Below, one piece after another: positions 29,038 to 37,406 of a stretch of 64,000 bases of DNA (its first letter is position 1; each line of letters opens with the position of its first letter). The stretch is from Steroidobacter denitrificans. Its GTDB lineage: Bacteria; Pseudomonadota; Gammaproteobacteria; Steroidobacterales; Steroidobacteraceae. Made by a program: the position numbers and the translations under genes. Where the stretch lies: contig NZ_CP011971.1 in assembly GCF_001579945.1 (NCBI RefSeq), positions 2,630,001-2,694,000 on the forward strand, read 5' to 3'. Below the pieces are notes generated by a model. That model saw only the letters and a list, made by a program, of their open reading frames with translations. It did not search any database and had not been told where the DNA came from.

Positions 29038-29054
29038 CTGACACGATTTGTCAG
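29038..29054 (+). promoter_or_regulatory. Candidate PilR-binding inverted repeat
   Basis: CTGACA-N5-TGTCAG lies about 110 bp upstream of the -24 element of the pilA promoter. PilR of Pseudomonas binds TGTC-containing sites at about this distance. Another TGTC occurs at 29016-29019. The link to PilR is inferred from motif and spacing. Confidence 0.5.
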
Positions 29055-29163
29055 TTGCTGCCCCAAAGCGCCCTCCGCGCAATGAAAACCGATTCGACAT
29101 ACGCCGACTGGATCTCAATATAAATCCCGCCGAACCAACAACTTACGCGCCCAGGAAGGTAGT

Positions 29164-29179
29164 TGGCACAAGCATTGCT
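29164..29179 (+). promoter_or_regulatory. Sigma-54 promoter of pilA
   Basis: TGGCAC-N5-TTGCT matches the -24/-12 consensus (TGGCAC-N5-TTGCA) with one mismatch and keeps both the GG and GC signature. It lies 57 bp before the pilA ATG. With pilS/pilR just upstream it strongly suggests RpoN-PilR control. Confidence 0.88.
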
Positions 29180-29236
29180 ATACGAACTGCACCGGCACAC
29201 GCCGCTGTTTTCCGTGTTCCCTACCAGGAGATTTAA

Positions 29237-29809
29237 ATGTTGAAACAAGTTCAGAAGGGTTTCACCCTTATCGAACTGATGATCGTGGTCGCGATCATCG
29301 GTATTTTGGCGGCCATCGCCATCCCCGCTTACCAGGACTACACGATCCGCTCGCAGGTGACTGAAGGTCTGAACCTTGCGGGTGCTGCGAAAGCTGGCGT
29401 AGCAGAATCGTTTGCAAACACTGGTGCTTGGCCGGCAGATAACGAAGCAGCTGGTCTCAACGCTAATGTAACGGATATCTCTGGCAAGTATGTGACGCAA
29501 GTAGCCATCGAGGATGGCACGATTACGATCACCTACGGCAACCAGGCCAACGGTGCAATCAACGCTGTGACGACCGCGGCGAATTCTACGCTGTCCCTAA
29601 AGCCCTACCTCAGTCCCAACAACGACGTTGTGTGGGTCTGCGGCACCGCGGCCGTACCGGGTACACCGCCCGTCGTTGATACCGACACTTTTGGCACTGC
29701 TTCGGGCGCTGCTTCTACGACACAGATCCTGCCCAAGTATCGTCCGGCAAATTGCCGCGGTGCGGCTGCTGGTGGTGCCCCCGGTGGTGACGGCGGCGAC
29801 GGTGGTTAA
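29237..29809 (+). CDS. pilA: Type IV major pilin PilA
   Basis: The protein has 190 residues. Prepilin cleavage is expected after Gly8 (KGFTLIEL), giving N-terminal Phe and the conserved Glu5 of mature pilin; the hydrophobic helix is [18 protein letters not shown]. Cys135 and Cys173 probably form the D-region disulfide, enclosing a loop of 37 residues. The C-terminus after Cys173 is an odd Gly/Ala/Asp-rich tail (17 residues, ending GGDGGDGG). Pilin polymerises into the pilus fibre after processing by PilD. The gene stands alone between a sigma-54 promoter and a strong terminator. Confidence 0.95.
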   Translation: MLKQVQKGFTLIELMIVVAIIGILAAIAIPAYQDYTIRSQVTEGLNLAGAAKAGVAESFANTGAWPADNEAAGLNANVTDISGKYVTQVAIEDGTITITYGNQANGAINAVTTAANSTLSLKPYLSPNNDVVWVCGTAAVPGTPPVVDTDTFGTASGAASTTQILPKYRPANCRGAAAGGAPGGDGGDGG

Positions 29810-29847
29810 TAGAATCTAAATATCTGACAATGAGGATTGTCACACTC

Positions 29848-29878
29848 GAGAGGGCGCTATAGGCGCCCTCTCTTTTTC
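29848..29878 (+). terminator. Rho-independent terminator of pilA
   Basis: GAGAGGGCGC (29848-29857) pairs with GCGCCCTCTC (29863-29872) around a 5-nt loop and is followed by TTTTT. It lies 38 bp after the pilA stop. This should isolate the highly expressed pilin mRNA from the genes downstream. Confidence 0.92.
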
Positions 29879-29905
29879 CTTCGCTCCCAGCTTCGCAGGT
29901 ATCCC

Positions 29906-31102
29906 GTGTACCGCTTGCTCACCTTGTTTCTGGGTCAACTAATCGCAGGTTTCGTATTGTCGGAAGCGATCGGTCAGGATTGGACTGAAAATTCGCAAGC
30001 GCGACTTTGGGTCCTGCTCTCGATCTCACTCATACTCGGTACTGCCTTGGTGCGTGAACTGATAGTCTCTCCGAAACCCGCCGCGCAGTCAGCCGATGTT
30101 CGCGCCGACCGCATCCTCAATAAATGCCTGACATTGACTACGGGATGGCTGCTCGTACTGGTTGTGACCAGTATAAGCGCCTCGTGGGGCGTCGCCGCCT
30201 CGCAAGTCTTCATAGACGACCTTGTACCCCTCTTGCCGCTCCTGCTCCTACTCATCCCAGCGTATATCGTCATAACGGAGCGCCTGCGGGGCAAGACGGA
30301 GGATGCCTGCTCGTCATTCGGCGCAGTATTGCGAGGGAAAGAGCAGTGGAATACCGCAACCCACAAGACACTGATCCTGAGTTGGATAGTCAAGGCATTC
30401 TTTATCCCTCTGATGTACGGCAACCTAGTTCTCGCTTGCGAGAAACTTCTGATCCTAGGCGTCCTGCCACAAATGCACAACTGGGTTGCTTGGTTCGTCG
30501 TCCTGGGACTTTGCATCGACCTGCTGGTCGGCGCCGTGGGCTATATCAGTGCGGGAAAACTGCTACGAACGGAAGTAATCAGCGTCGATGATTCTTGGCT
30601 TGGTTGGGTGGTCTGCCTGGTTTGCTATGCGCCGTTCTTCCAGTATGTGAAATTGCTGACTGAACAGAAAGATGAGCTGCTATGGACGGACTGGCTCAGC
30701 CCCGAGCAGCCGCTTTACTGGATATGGGCTGCGCTGATTGTGTCGGCCTGGACCATCCACTGGTTATCTTTCATCGCATTTGGCCTGCGTTTTTCCAACC
30801 TCACCTATCGCGGATTAATCGACAGAGGACCCTACAAGTACTGCAAGCATCCATCCTATCTCTCAAAGAACATTTTCTGGTGGCTGAATACTGTTCCCTT
30901 CTACGGAGTTCTGAGCTTCTCCGACTTCGCCGCAAATATCGGCGGACTCAGCCTGGTCAGCTTGATCTACTACTTGCGCGCGAAAACCGAAGAGCGTCAT
31001 CTGCGGCGCTTTTCTGAATACGCCGCTTATGCACGGCGGTTGGAAAATACTTCATTGTGGCTGAGGGTACGTGCCTGGATGCCACGCGGATCCCACGCCT
31101 GA
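29906..31102 (+). CDS. Membrane protein with isoprenylcysteine/phospholipid methyltransferase-like domain
   Basis: The protein has 398 residues and many hydrophobic helices. The C-terminal third has the signature of ICMT/PEMT-type membrane methyltransferases: FSNLTYRGLIDRGPYKYCKHPSYLSKN, then a hydrophobic pair and AKTEERHLRRFSEYAAYARR, which bind S-adenosylmethionine in the family. The N-terminal two thirds (about seven helices) are unfamiliar. GTG 29906 is the first start after the pilA terminator; AGG lies 6 bp before it. The gene sits between pilA and pilB together with a serine hydrolase, so a role in modifying pilin or an envelope lipid is possible but unproven. It is less GC-rich than the core genes around it. 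Confidence 0.75.
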   Translation: MYRLLTLFLGQLIAGFVLSEAIGQDWTENSQARLWVLLSISLILGTALVRELIVSPKPAAQSADVRADRILNKCLTLTTGWLLVLVVTSISASWGVAASQVFIDDLVPLLPLLLLLIPAYIVITERLRGKTEDACSSFGAVLRGKEQWNTATHKTLILSWIVKAFFIPLMYGNLVLACEKLLILGVLPQMHNWVAWFVVLGLCIDLLVGAVGYISAGKLLRTEVISVDDSWLGWVVCLVCYAPFFQYVKLLTEQKDELLWTDWLSPEQPLYWIWAALIVSAWTIHWLSFIAFGLRFSNLTYRGLIDRGPYKYCKHPSYLSKNIFWWLNTVPFYGVLSFSDFAANIGGLSLVSLIYYLRAKTEERHLRRFSEYAAYARRLENTSLWLRVRAWMPRGSHA

Positions 31103-31111
31103 GGTACTGAA

Positions 31112-32323
31112 ATGGTCATGCATCGGCGTGCAGCGGCGCTGCTGATCTGTCTTCTGGCTGCGGCATTGTCACTTTCGCTAGTCCATCGTGAAGAAATTCG
31201 ATCGAGGCTTGTGCAGCTAACATCAAATCTCGACGGCGGCTGCGACAAGAAGACGCCTCGATGGCTATCCGATGTTCGATCCTGGGCGAAACGCCACAAG
31301 TTACCAGGCATACAGATCCATCTGATACAGAACGGCGATACTTACGAATGTGCCTTCGGCAAGGCAATCACACCTGACGGTAAACGCATCGCGATGAATG
31401 CGCAGGCCGTACTCCCGTACGCAAGCCTAACCAAGATTTTTACTGCATCGATGGTCCTTATAGAGGTGCATAAGGGCACCATGTCCATGGACGATCGAAT
31501 TTATGAATTATTGAGCTTACGCGAATATCCACTACCGAATGAACAACGCTGGCAAACCATCACGATAGAGCATCTACTCAGCCATCGCGCCGGTTTCAAT
31601 CGTGCTGTTTCCGGCGATCCTACTCTATGGCCAAAATCTCCCTGCCCTCATCATCTCAACGAGCTAGGACGTGCAACCACCGATTTCGAACCCGGAGGCG
31701 ACTTCGCTTACTCGAACCTTGGCTATTGTCTCCTAGGTGTAGCCCTGGAACGTCTGAGCAGCGAGCGATTCACGGCCTTGCTTGATCGTCAGTTACTCTC
31801 ACCCCTGCATCTGAGCTCTGTACGCGTAACCGATCCCGACAACCTTCAACAGGCAGGCACCGCATTATATTTTGCGAATTCCAGCGAGCGCAGAATGTTC
31901 CACAGGCTGGATTGGCCAGCACGGCAAAGCATGGGTGCGCTCGCTGGCACGACAGGCGATTTTGCACAGCTGCTGGTTGTACTATCGAGGAATCGTCAAG
32001 ATGAATGGGCCGCCGCAGGAAAGGCGCTGCTATCGCCACGCGAAGACTGCGACGAGACGCGTTGGCGCACCTGCCATGGATTAGCGTTCTATTCGCACCG
32101 CGAAAACAGTCAGGAAAGGATGTTCTGGCGCGATGGCAGCCTGCCCGGCGTCACGGCATTTGCTGCGATAACGGTCTCCGGCAATATCTTCGTACTACTT
32201 GCCAATAGCCGCGACCCGAACTGGATGCCTGTGCATGACGAGCTTGGAAAGATCGTCTATGAGAATCTCGCAGGCATTGGGCCGTGGCATTCGCTCCCTC
32301 CAGATGATCTCGTTGAAAAATGA
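31112..32323 (+). CDS. Serine hydrolase, class C beta-lactamase/DD-peptidase family
   Basis: The protein has 403 residues. An N-terminal hydrophobic segment (AALLICLLAAALSLSLV) acts as signal or anchor, so the enzyme is likely periplasmic. The active-site motifs are SLTK (SxxK, about residue 105), YSNLGY (YxN) and a third-strand DGSLPG in place of the usual KTG/HxG. Members include AmpC-like lactamases, esterases and D-peptidases; this one is probably not a true lactamase. GAGG lies upstream of ATG 31112, nine bp after the preceding methyltransferase-like gene, so the two are likely one operon. Codon use looks more AT-rich than the pil genes. Confidence 0.85.
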   Translation: MVMHRRAAALLICLLAAALSLSLVHREEIRSRLVQLTSNLDGGCDKKTPRWLSDVRSWAKRHKLPGIQIHLIQNGDTYECAFGKAITPDGKRIAMNAQAVLPYASLTKIFTASMVLIEVHKGTMSMDDRIYELLSLREYPLPNEQRWQTITIEHLLSHRAGFNRAVSGDPTLWPKSPCPHHLNELGRATTDFEPGGDFAYSNLGYCLLGVALERLSSERFTALLDRQLLSPLHLSSVRVTDPDNLQQAGTALYFANSSERRMFHRLDWPARQSMGALAGTTGDFAQLLVVLSRNRQDEWAAAGKALLSPREDCDETRWRTCHGLAFYSHRENSQERMFWRDGSLPGVTAFAAITVSGNIFVLLANSRDPNWMPVHDELGKIVYENLAGIGPWHSLPPDDLVEK

Positions 32324-32490
32324 CCAAACTGGGTGTCCGTCGTCGACCTGAATGGCCCGCCCCTGCAGAATGTGACGCACGCACCGAAGTCCGCCCTGGC
32401 TCTAGGTCACAATAGGCAGTAATTTGACAATTGCTTGCTCCGAGCACACATGCGCTAATAAGGGTTTCTCCCCCGGATTCTGTTAAGTTC

Positions 32491-34233
32491 ATGACCGAAA
32501 ACGTCGCTCCCACCCTCCATGCTCAGCGCCTGGCCCTGCAGGGACTGCCGGCGCGCCTGATCCAGGACGGGCTTCTGGATGAGCGGGCGATGGTGCAGGC
32601 CATGACCGAGGCCAAGGAAGCCCATACCAGCCTGGTGGGGCACCTGGTCTCCCAAGGTCTGGCCGACGCGCGCGAGATCGCCATCGCCGCCTCCCAGGAA
32701 TTCGGTGTCCCGCTGCTGGATCTGGATGCGCTCCAGCCGGATCTGGAAACCGTGCGGCTAGTGTCGGACAAGCTGCTGCAAAAGCACCGCGTCCTGCCTT
32801 TGATCAAGCGCGGCAAGCGGCTGTTCGTCGCGGTTTCCGACCCGACCAACCTGCATGCGCTGGATGAAATCAGGTTCCAGACGGGCCTGTCGGTGGAAGC
32901 CATCATCGTCGAGGAAGACAAGCTGCAGCGCGTGGGCAGCAAGGCGATCGAGCAGGTCGATGCCCAGATGCCTTCCCTGGGCGAGGAAGACCTGGATCTC
33001 GAGAACCTGGACGTCACCAGCGGCGAAGACGACGGGGAGCGCGAGGCGGTGGGCCGGGACGATGTCGAGGACGCCCCCATCGTCCGCTTCGTCAACAAGG
33101 TGATGCTGGATGCCATCAAGAAAGGTGCCTCCGACATTCATTTCGAGCCCTACGAAAAGACCTACCGCATTCGCCTGCGCCTGGACGGTCACCTGAAGGA
33201 ACTGGCCGCTCCGCCGGTGCAACTGGCCAACAAGATTTCCGCCCGCATCAAGGTCATGTCGCGCCTGGACATCGCCGAGCGGCGCATCCCTCAGGACGGC
33301 CGCATCAAGATGCGGATTTCCAAGAACCGGGCCATCGATTTTCGCGTCAGCACCTGCCCGACCCTGTTCGGCGAAAAGATCGTCGCGCGTATCCTGGATC
33401 CCTCCAGCGCCATGCTGGGCATCGATGCGCTGGGCTATGAGCCGGCGCAGAAAGACCTGTACATGAAGGCACTGGCCCAACCCCACGGCATGATCCTGGT
33501 CACCGGGCCGACGGGCAGCGGCAAGACCGTGTCGCTGTACACCGGACTCAACATCCTCAACACGGAAGGCACCAACATTTCCACCGCGGAGGATCCGGCG
33601 GAAATCAATCTTCCCGGGGTCAACCAGGTCAACGTGAATCCGAAGGTCGGCCTGACGTTCGCCTCGGCCCTGCGCGCCTTCCTGCGCCAGGATCCGGATG
33701 TGATCATGGTCGGTGAGATTCGCGACCTGGAAACCGCCGAGATCGCCATTAAGGCGGCGCAGACCGGTCACCTGGTCCTCTCGACCTTGCACACCAACGA
33801 TGCGCCCAAGACCTTGACCCGCATGGTCGACATGGGGGTCAAGCCCTACGCCATCGCCACCTCCGTCTCCCTGATCATCGCCCAGCGCCTGGCACGCCGG
33901 CTTTGCAGTCACTGCAAGACGCCGATGGACATGCCGCCGGAGGCGTTGCTGAAGGAAGGCTTCAGAGAGGAGGACATCGCCGCCGGTATCAGGATCTACA
34001 AGCCGGTCGGCTGCAGCCAATGCACGGACGGCTACAAGGGACGCACCGGCCTGTACCAGGTCATGCCGGTTTCCGAGGAGATCCAGAAGATCATCCTCCA
34101 GGACGGCAATGCGGTCGACATTGCCGCGCAAAGCGCCGCGGAGGGCATCTGGGATCTGCGGCGTTCGGGACTGGAAAAGGTCAAGGCCGGCATCACCAGC
34201 CTGGATGAAGTCAATCAGTGCACGGTCGAGTAG
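32491..34233 (+). CDS. pilB: Type IV pilus assembly ATPase PilB
   Basis: The protein has 580 residues. It has the GspE N-terminal domain (LQGLPARLIQDGLLDERAMVQAM...), then the secretion ATPase core with Walker A GPTGSGKTVSLY, Asp box, Walker B-like DPDVIMVGEIRDLETAEIAI and His box STLHTNDAPKTLTRM, and the tetracysteine zinc site (CSHC ... CSQC). PilB powers pilus extension at the inner membrane. ATG 32491 was chosen as the family start; the frame is open to 32431. It is followed by pilC and pilD. Confidence 0.97.
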   Translation: MTENVAPTLHAQRLALQGLPARLIQDGLLDERAMVQAMTEAKEAHTSLVGHLVSQGLADAREIAIAASQEFGVPLLDLDALQPDLETVRLVSDKLLQKHRVLPLIKRGKRLFVAVSDPTNLHALDEIRFQTGLSVEAIIVEEDKLQRVGSKAIEQVDAQMPSLGEEDLDLENLDVTSGEDDGEREAVGRDDVEDAPIVRFVNKVMLDAIKKGASDIHFEPYEKTYRIRLRLDGHLKELAAPPVQLANKISARIKVMSRLDIAERRIPQDGRIKMRISKNRAIDFRVSTCPTLFGEKIVARILDPSSAMLGIDALGYEPAQKDLYMKALAQPHGMILVTGPTGSGKTVSLYTGLNILNTEGTNISTAEDPAEINLPGVNQVNVNPKVGLTFASALRAFLRQDPDVIMVGEIRDLETAEIAIKAAQTGHLVLSTLHTNDAPKTLTRMVDMGVKPYAIATSVSLIIAQRLARRLCSHCKTPMDMPPEALLKEGFREEDIAAGIRIYKPVGCSQCTDGYKGRTGLYQVMPVSEEIQKIILQDGNAVDIAAQSAAEGIWDLRRSGLEKVKAGITSLDEVNQCTVE

Positions 34234-34282
34234 CGGCTGAAATACGGACGGCGTAGCGAACTTGGCGGCGTAGGACTAATAC

Positions 34283-35500
34283 ATGTCACAAGCAGCATCT
34301 GCACAGCAATTCCCGTTCACCTGGGAAGGCACCGACAAGAAGGGCAAGCGCATCAAGGGCAAGATGCTGGCGGTGTCGGAAGCGGCGGTCAAGGCCGACC
34401 TGCGCCGTCAGGGCGTGCTCGCGAAACGGGTGCGCAAGGAGACGCAACTCTTCAAGAGCGGCAAGAAGGTCACCACCGAGGACATCGCGCTGTTCGCCCG
34501 GCAGCTGGCCACCATGCTCGAGGCCGGCATCCCGATGGTCCAATGCTTCGACATCGTCGGCAACGGCGCCGACAAGCCGTCGATGCAGAAGCTGGTGCTG
34601 GCGATCAAGGCCGACATCGAATCAGGCACGACCTTGCACGAGGCCCTGGCCAAGCACCCGCTGCACTTCGACGATTTGTTCGTCAACCTGGTCGAGGCCG
34701 GCGAACAGGCCGGTGCCCTGGAAAATCTGCTCGACAAGATCGCGACCTACAAGGAAAAAACCGAGGCGCTCAAGAAAAAGATCAAGAAGGCCTTGTTCTA
34801 CCCCACCGCGGTGCTGGCCGTGGCCGTGATCGTGACGGTCATCCTGCTGATTTTCGTGATCCCGCAGTTCGAAAGCCTGTTCAAGGGCTTCGGCGCCGAT
34901 CTGCCGGCCTTCACGCAGATGGTCATCAACCTGTCGCGCTTCGTGCAGGATCAGGGCTGGTGGATGGGGCTCATGGTGGTCGGCGTGGGGTATGCGTTCT
35001 TTTATTTCAAGAAACGTTCCCGGCCGATGCGCCGCTTCCTGGATCGCATGCTGCTCAAGGCGCCGGTCATCGGCCCGATCATGGTGAAGGCCGCGATCGC
35101 CCGCTATGCGCGCACGCTGTCCACCATGTTCGCCGCCGGCGTGCCGCTGGTCGAGGCCCTGACCTCGGTCGCCGGCGCCACCGGTAACATCGTCTATGAA
35201 GAAGCCACCTTGCGCATCCGCGACGAAGTGGCCACCGGCCAGCGGCTGCAACGCTCCATGGAAGCCACCGACCTGTTCCCCAACATGGTCATCCAGATGA
35301 TCTCCGTCGGCGAGGAATCCGGCTCGCTGGACTCCATGTCCGCCAAGGTGGCCGATTTCTACGAGGCCGATGTCGATGCGGCCGTCGATGGCATGAGCAG
35401 CCTGCTCGAACCGCTGATCATGGCGATCCTGGGCGTGCTGGTCGGTGGCCTGGTCATCGCCATGTACCTGCCCATCTTCAAGCTCGGCGCGGTCGTTTGA
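34283..35500 (+). CDS. pilC: Type IV pilus inner-membrane platform protein PilC
   Basis: The protein has 405 residues with two GspF domains. Each contains the helical bundle (LFARQLATMLEAGIPMVQCFDIV and IARYARTLSTMFAAGVPLVEALTSVAGATG), and three membrane helices lie at about 175-200, 225-245 and 375-400. PilC links the PilB motor to pilin assembly. It lies 49 bp after pilB. Confidence 0.97.
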   Translation: MSQAASAQQFPFTWEGTDKKGKRIKGKMLAVSEAAVKADLRRQGVLAKRVRKETQLFKSGKKVTTEDIALFARQLATMLEAGIPMVQCFDIVGNGADKPSMQKLVLAIKADIESGTTLHEALAKHPLHFDDLFVNLVEAGEQAGALENLLDKIATYKEKTEALKKKIKKALFYPTAVLAVAVIVTVILLIFVIPQFESLFKGFGADLPAFTQMVINLSRFVQDQGWWMGLMVVGVGYAFFYFKKRSRPMRRFLDRMLLKAPVIGPIMVKAAIARYARTLSTMFAAGVPLVEALTSVAGATGNIVYEEATLRIRDEVATGQRLQRSMEATDLFPNMVIQMISVGEESGSLDSMSAKVADFYEADVDAAVDGMSSLLEPLIMAILGVLVGGLVIAMYLPIFKLGAVV

Positions 35501-35628
35501 GCAAGTCCGGGCAACGCTCGCGTCCGGCCGCAGGCTGACATTGCCGCTCAGCGACGGGCAGAGGACGGACGGCGTATTCACCGCGGAAAGGCAGTGAAAA
35601 ACGCACTGCGGCTGGAACCGGGACGACC

Positions 35629-36603
35629 ATGCAGCACGCGCTTGACTTGTTCTTATACGCCTTGACGACCCACCCGATCCTGTGGATCGGGCTGATCTTC
35701 GTGCTCGGCCTGCTGGTGGGCAGCTTCCTGAACGTGGTCATCCATCGCCTGCCCATCATGCTGGAGCGCGAATGGCGGACCCAGGCGCGGCAGATTTTGC
35801 AGGACAGCGCGGGGGCTGCCGGCGAAAAGGCAGCCCCTGAAAAAGCCGGCCCCGCCCATCAAGCCGACGCCGCGCCTAGCCAGGAGATCTACAACCTGGC
35901 CGTGCCGCGCTCCGCCTGCCCCGGCTGCGGCGCGCTCATCACCGCCTGGCGGAATATCCCGCTGGTGAGCTACCTGCTGCTCAAGGGCAGGTGCGCCAAC
36001 TGCGGTGTGAAAATTCCGCCGCGCTATCCCGTGGTCGAACTGGCCACCGCCCTGTTGTCCGCCCTGGTTGCCTGGAAATTCGGCATCGTCTGGTACACCG
36101 CCGCGGCGCTGGTGCTGACCTGGTCGCTGATCGCCCTGAGCGGCATCGACCTCGATCATCAGCTGCTGCCCGACAACATCACCCTGCCCTTGATGTGGCT
36201 GGGACTGCTGCTCAGCCTTGCGGCGACGATGCCACAGAGCGGCCTGCCGGTGGATCCGCGCTCCAGCATCATCGGCGCGGCCGCCGGCTATCTGAGCCTC
36301 TGGAGCCTGTTCCACCTGTTCAAGCTGCTGACCGACAAGGAAGGCATGGGCTACGGTGACTTCAAGCTGTTCGCCGCGCTGGGGGCCTGGCTGGGTTGGC
36401 AAATGCTGCTGCTGATCATCCTGCTGTCGGCGTTCACCGGCGCGCTGGTCGGCATCGCCATGATCGTGCTGCGGGGCCGCGACAAGAACATTCCCATTCC
36501 CTTCGGCCCCTACCTCGCCGCCGCCGGCTGGATCGCGCTGCTGTGGGGTCACGAACTGATCGGCTCCTACCTGCGGATCAGCGGCATCGGCGCGGCGTCC
36601 TGA
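35629..36603 (+). CDS. pilD: Prepilin peptidase PilD
   Basis: The protein has 324 residues and about eight membrane helices. The N-terminal methyltransferase-type region has FLNVVIHRLPIMLEREW and the two CxxC zinc pairs (CPGCG, CANCG). The catalytic aspartates are in GIDLDHQLLPD and GMGYGDFKLFAALGAW (GxGD). PilD cleaves the KGF site of PilA and N-methylates the new N-terminal Phe. An Ala/Gly/Lys-rich insert (about 50-78) precedes the first zinc pair. It is followed by coaE, a typical order. Confidence 0.96.
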   Translation: MQHALDLFLYALTTHPILWIGLIFVLGLLVGSFLNVVIHRLPIMLEREWRTQARQILQDSAGAAGEKAAPEKAGPAHQADAAPSQEIYNLAVPRSACPGCGALITAWRNIPLVSYLLLKGRCANCGVKIPPRYPVVELATALLSALVAWKFGIVWYTAAALVLTWSLIALSGIDLDHQLLPDNITLPLMWLGLLLSLAATMPQSGLPVDPRSSIIGAAAGYLSLWSLFHLFKLLTDKEGMGYGDFKLFAALGAWLGWQMLLLIILLSAFTGALVGIAMIVLRGRDKNIPIPFGPYLAAAGWIALLWGHELIGSYLRISGIGAAS

Positions 36604-36623
36604 CTCGTATACCATCGCGGACG

Positions 36624-37253
36624 ATGCATACCTCGGCTTCACCTCTGCTCATCGCGCTCACCGGCGGCATCGCCAGCGGCAAAAGCGCCGCCGCCGATTT
36701 TTTCTCCGACCTCGGCGTGCCGGTCTTCGATACCGACCAGATCGCCCGCGACGTCGTCGAGCCGGGTTCGCCTGCATTGGCGCGGATCGTCGCGGAATTC
36801 GGCGCCGACGTCCTCGATGCCGCCGGCCGCATGGACCGCGCCCGCATGCGCGAGCGGGTATTCAACGATCCCGAGCAGCGCAAGCGCCTGGAGGCGATCA
36901 CGCATCCGGCGATTCGCACGGAGCTGGCGCGCCGTGCACAACAGGCCGATGGTCCTTATCAGATTCATGTGATTCCCCTGCTGGTGGAAGGCGGCCGCGC
37001 GGGCGCCTATGACCGCGTCCTGGTCGTCGATGCCCCGGAGGAACAGCAGTTGCGCCGGCTCATGGCGCGCGATGCATCCAGCGAGGAGCAGGCCCGCCGC
37101 ATCCTGGCGGTGCAGGCCACCCGCCGGCAACGGCTGGCCATCGCCGATGATGTGATCGAGAACACCGGCACGCTCGAGGATTTGCGCCGGCAAGTACACT
37201 CGCTGCATCAAGACTATCTGCACATGGCCGCCCGGCGGACACCGGCGCCGTGA
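36624..37253 (+). CDS. coaE: Dephospho-CoA kinase
   Basis: The protein has 209 residues. The P-loop is GGIASGKSAA, followed by the CoaE features VFDTDQIARDVVEPG and HPAIRTELARRA, then PLLVEGGRAGAYDRVLVVDAPEE. It phosphorylates the 3'-hydroxyl of dephospho-CoA, the last step of CoA synthesis. It begins 20 bp after the pilD stop, a common pilD-coaE arrangement. Confidence 0.96.
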   Translation: MHTSASPLLIALTGGIASGKSAAADFFSDLGVPVFDTDQIARDVVEPGSPALARIVAEFGADVLDAAGRMDRARMRERVFNDPEQRKRLEAITHPAIRTELARRAQQADGPYQIHVIPLLVEGGRAGAYDRVLVVDAPEEQQLRRLMARDASSEEQARRILAVQATRRQRLAIADDVIENTGTLEDLRRQVHSLHQDYLHMAARRTPAP

Positions 37254-37406
37254 GCCGCGGCAGCGCCGGCTGAAAATCGGCGATATCCCGGCCTGCATCT
37301 GCTCGCGTCCTCGTCTGCAGCTGCGCTCCATACGCATCGCGGCATTGCAATACAACACGTACTATCGATATGCCCGTCATCCTGCGGGCGGGACAATGGA
37401 GGATGC

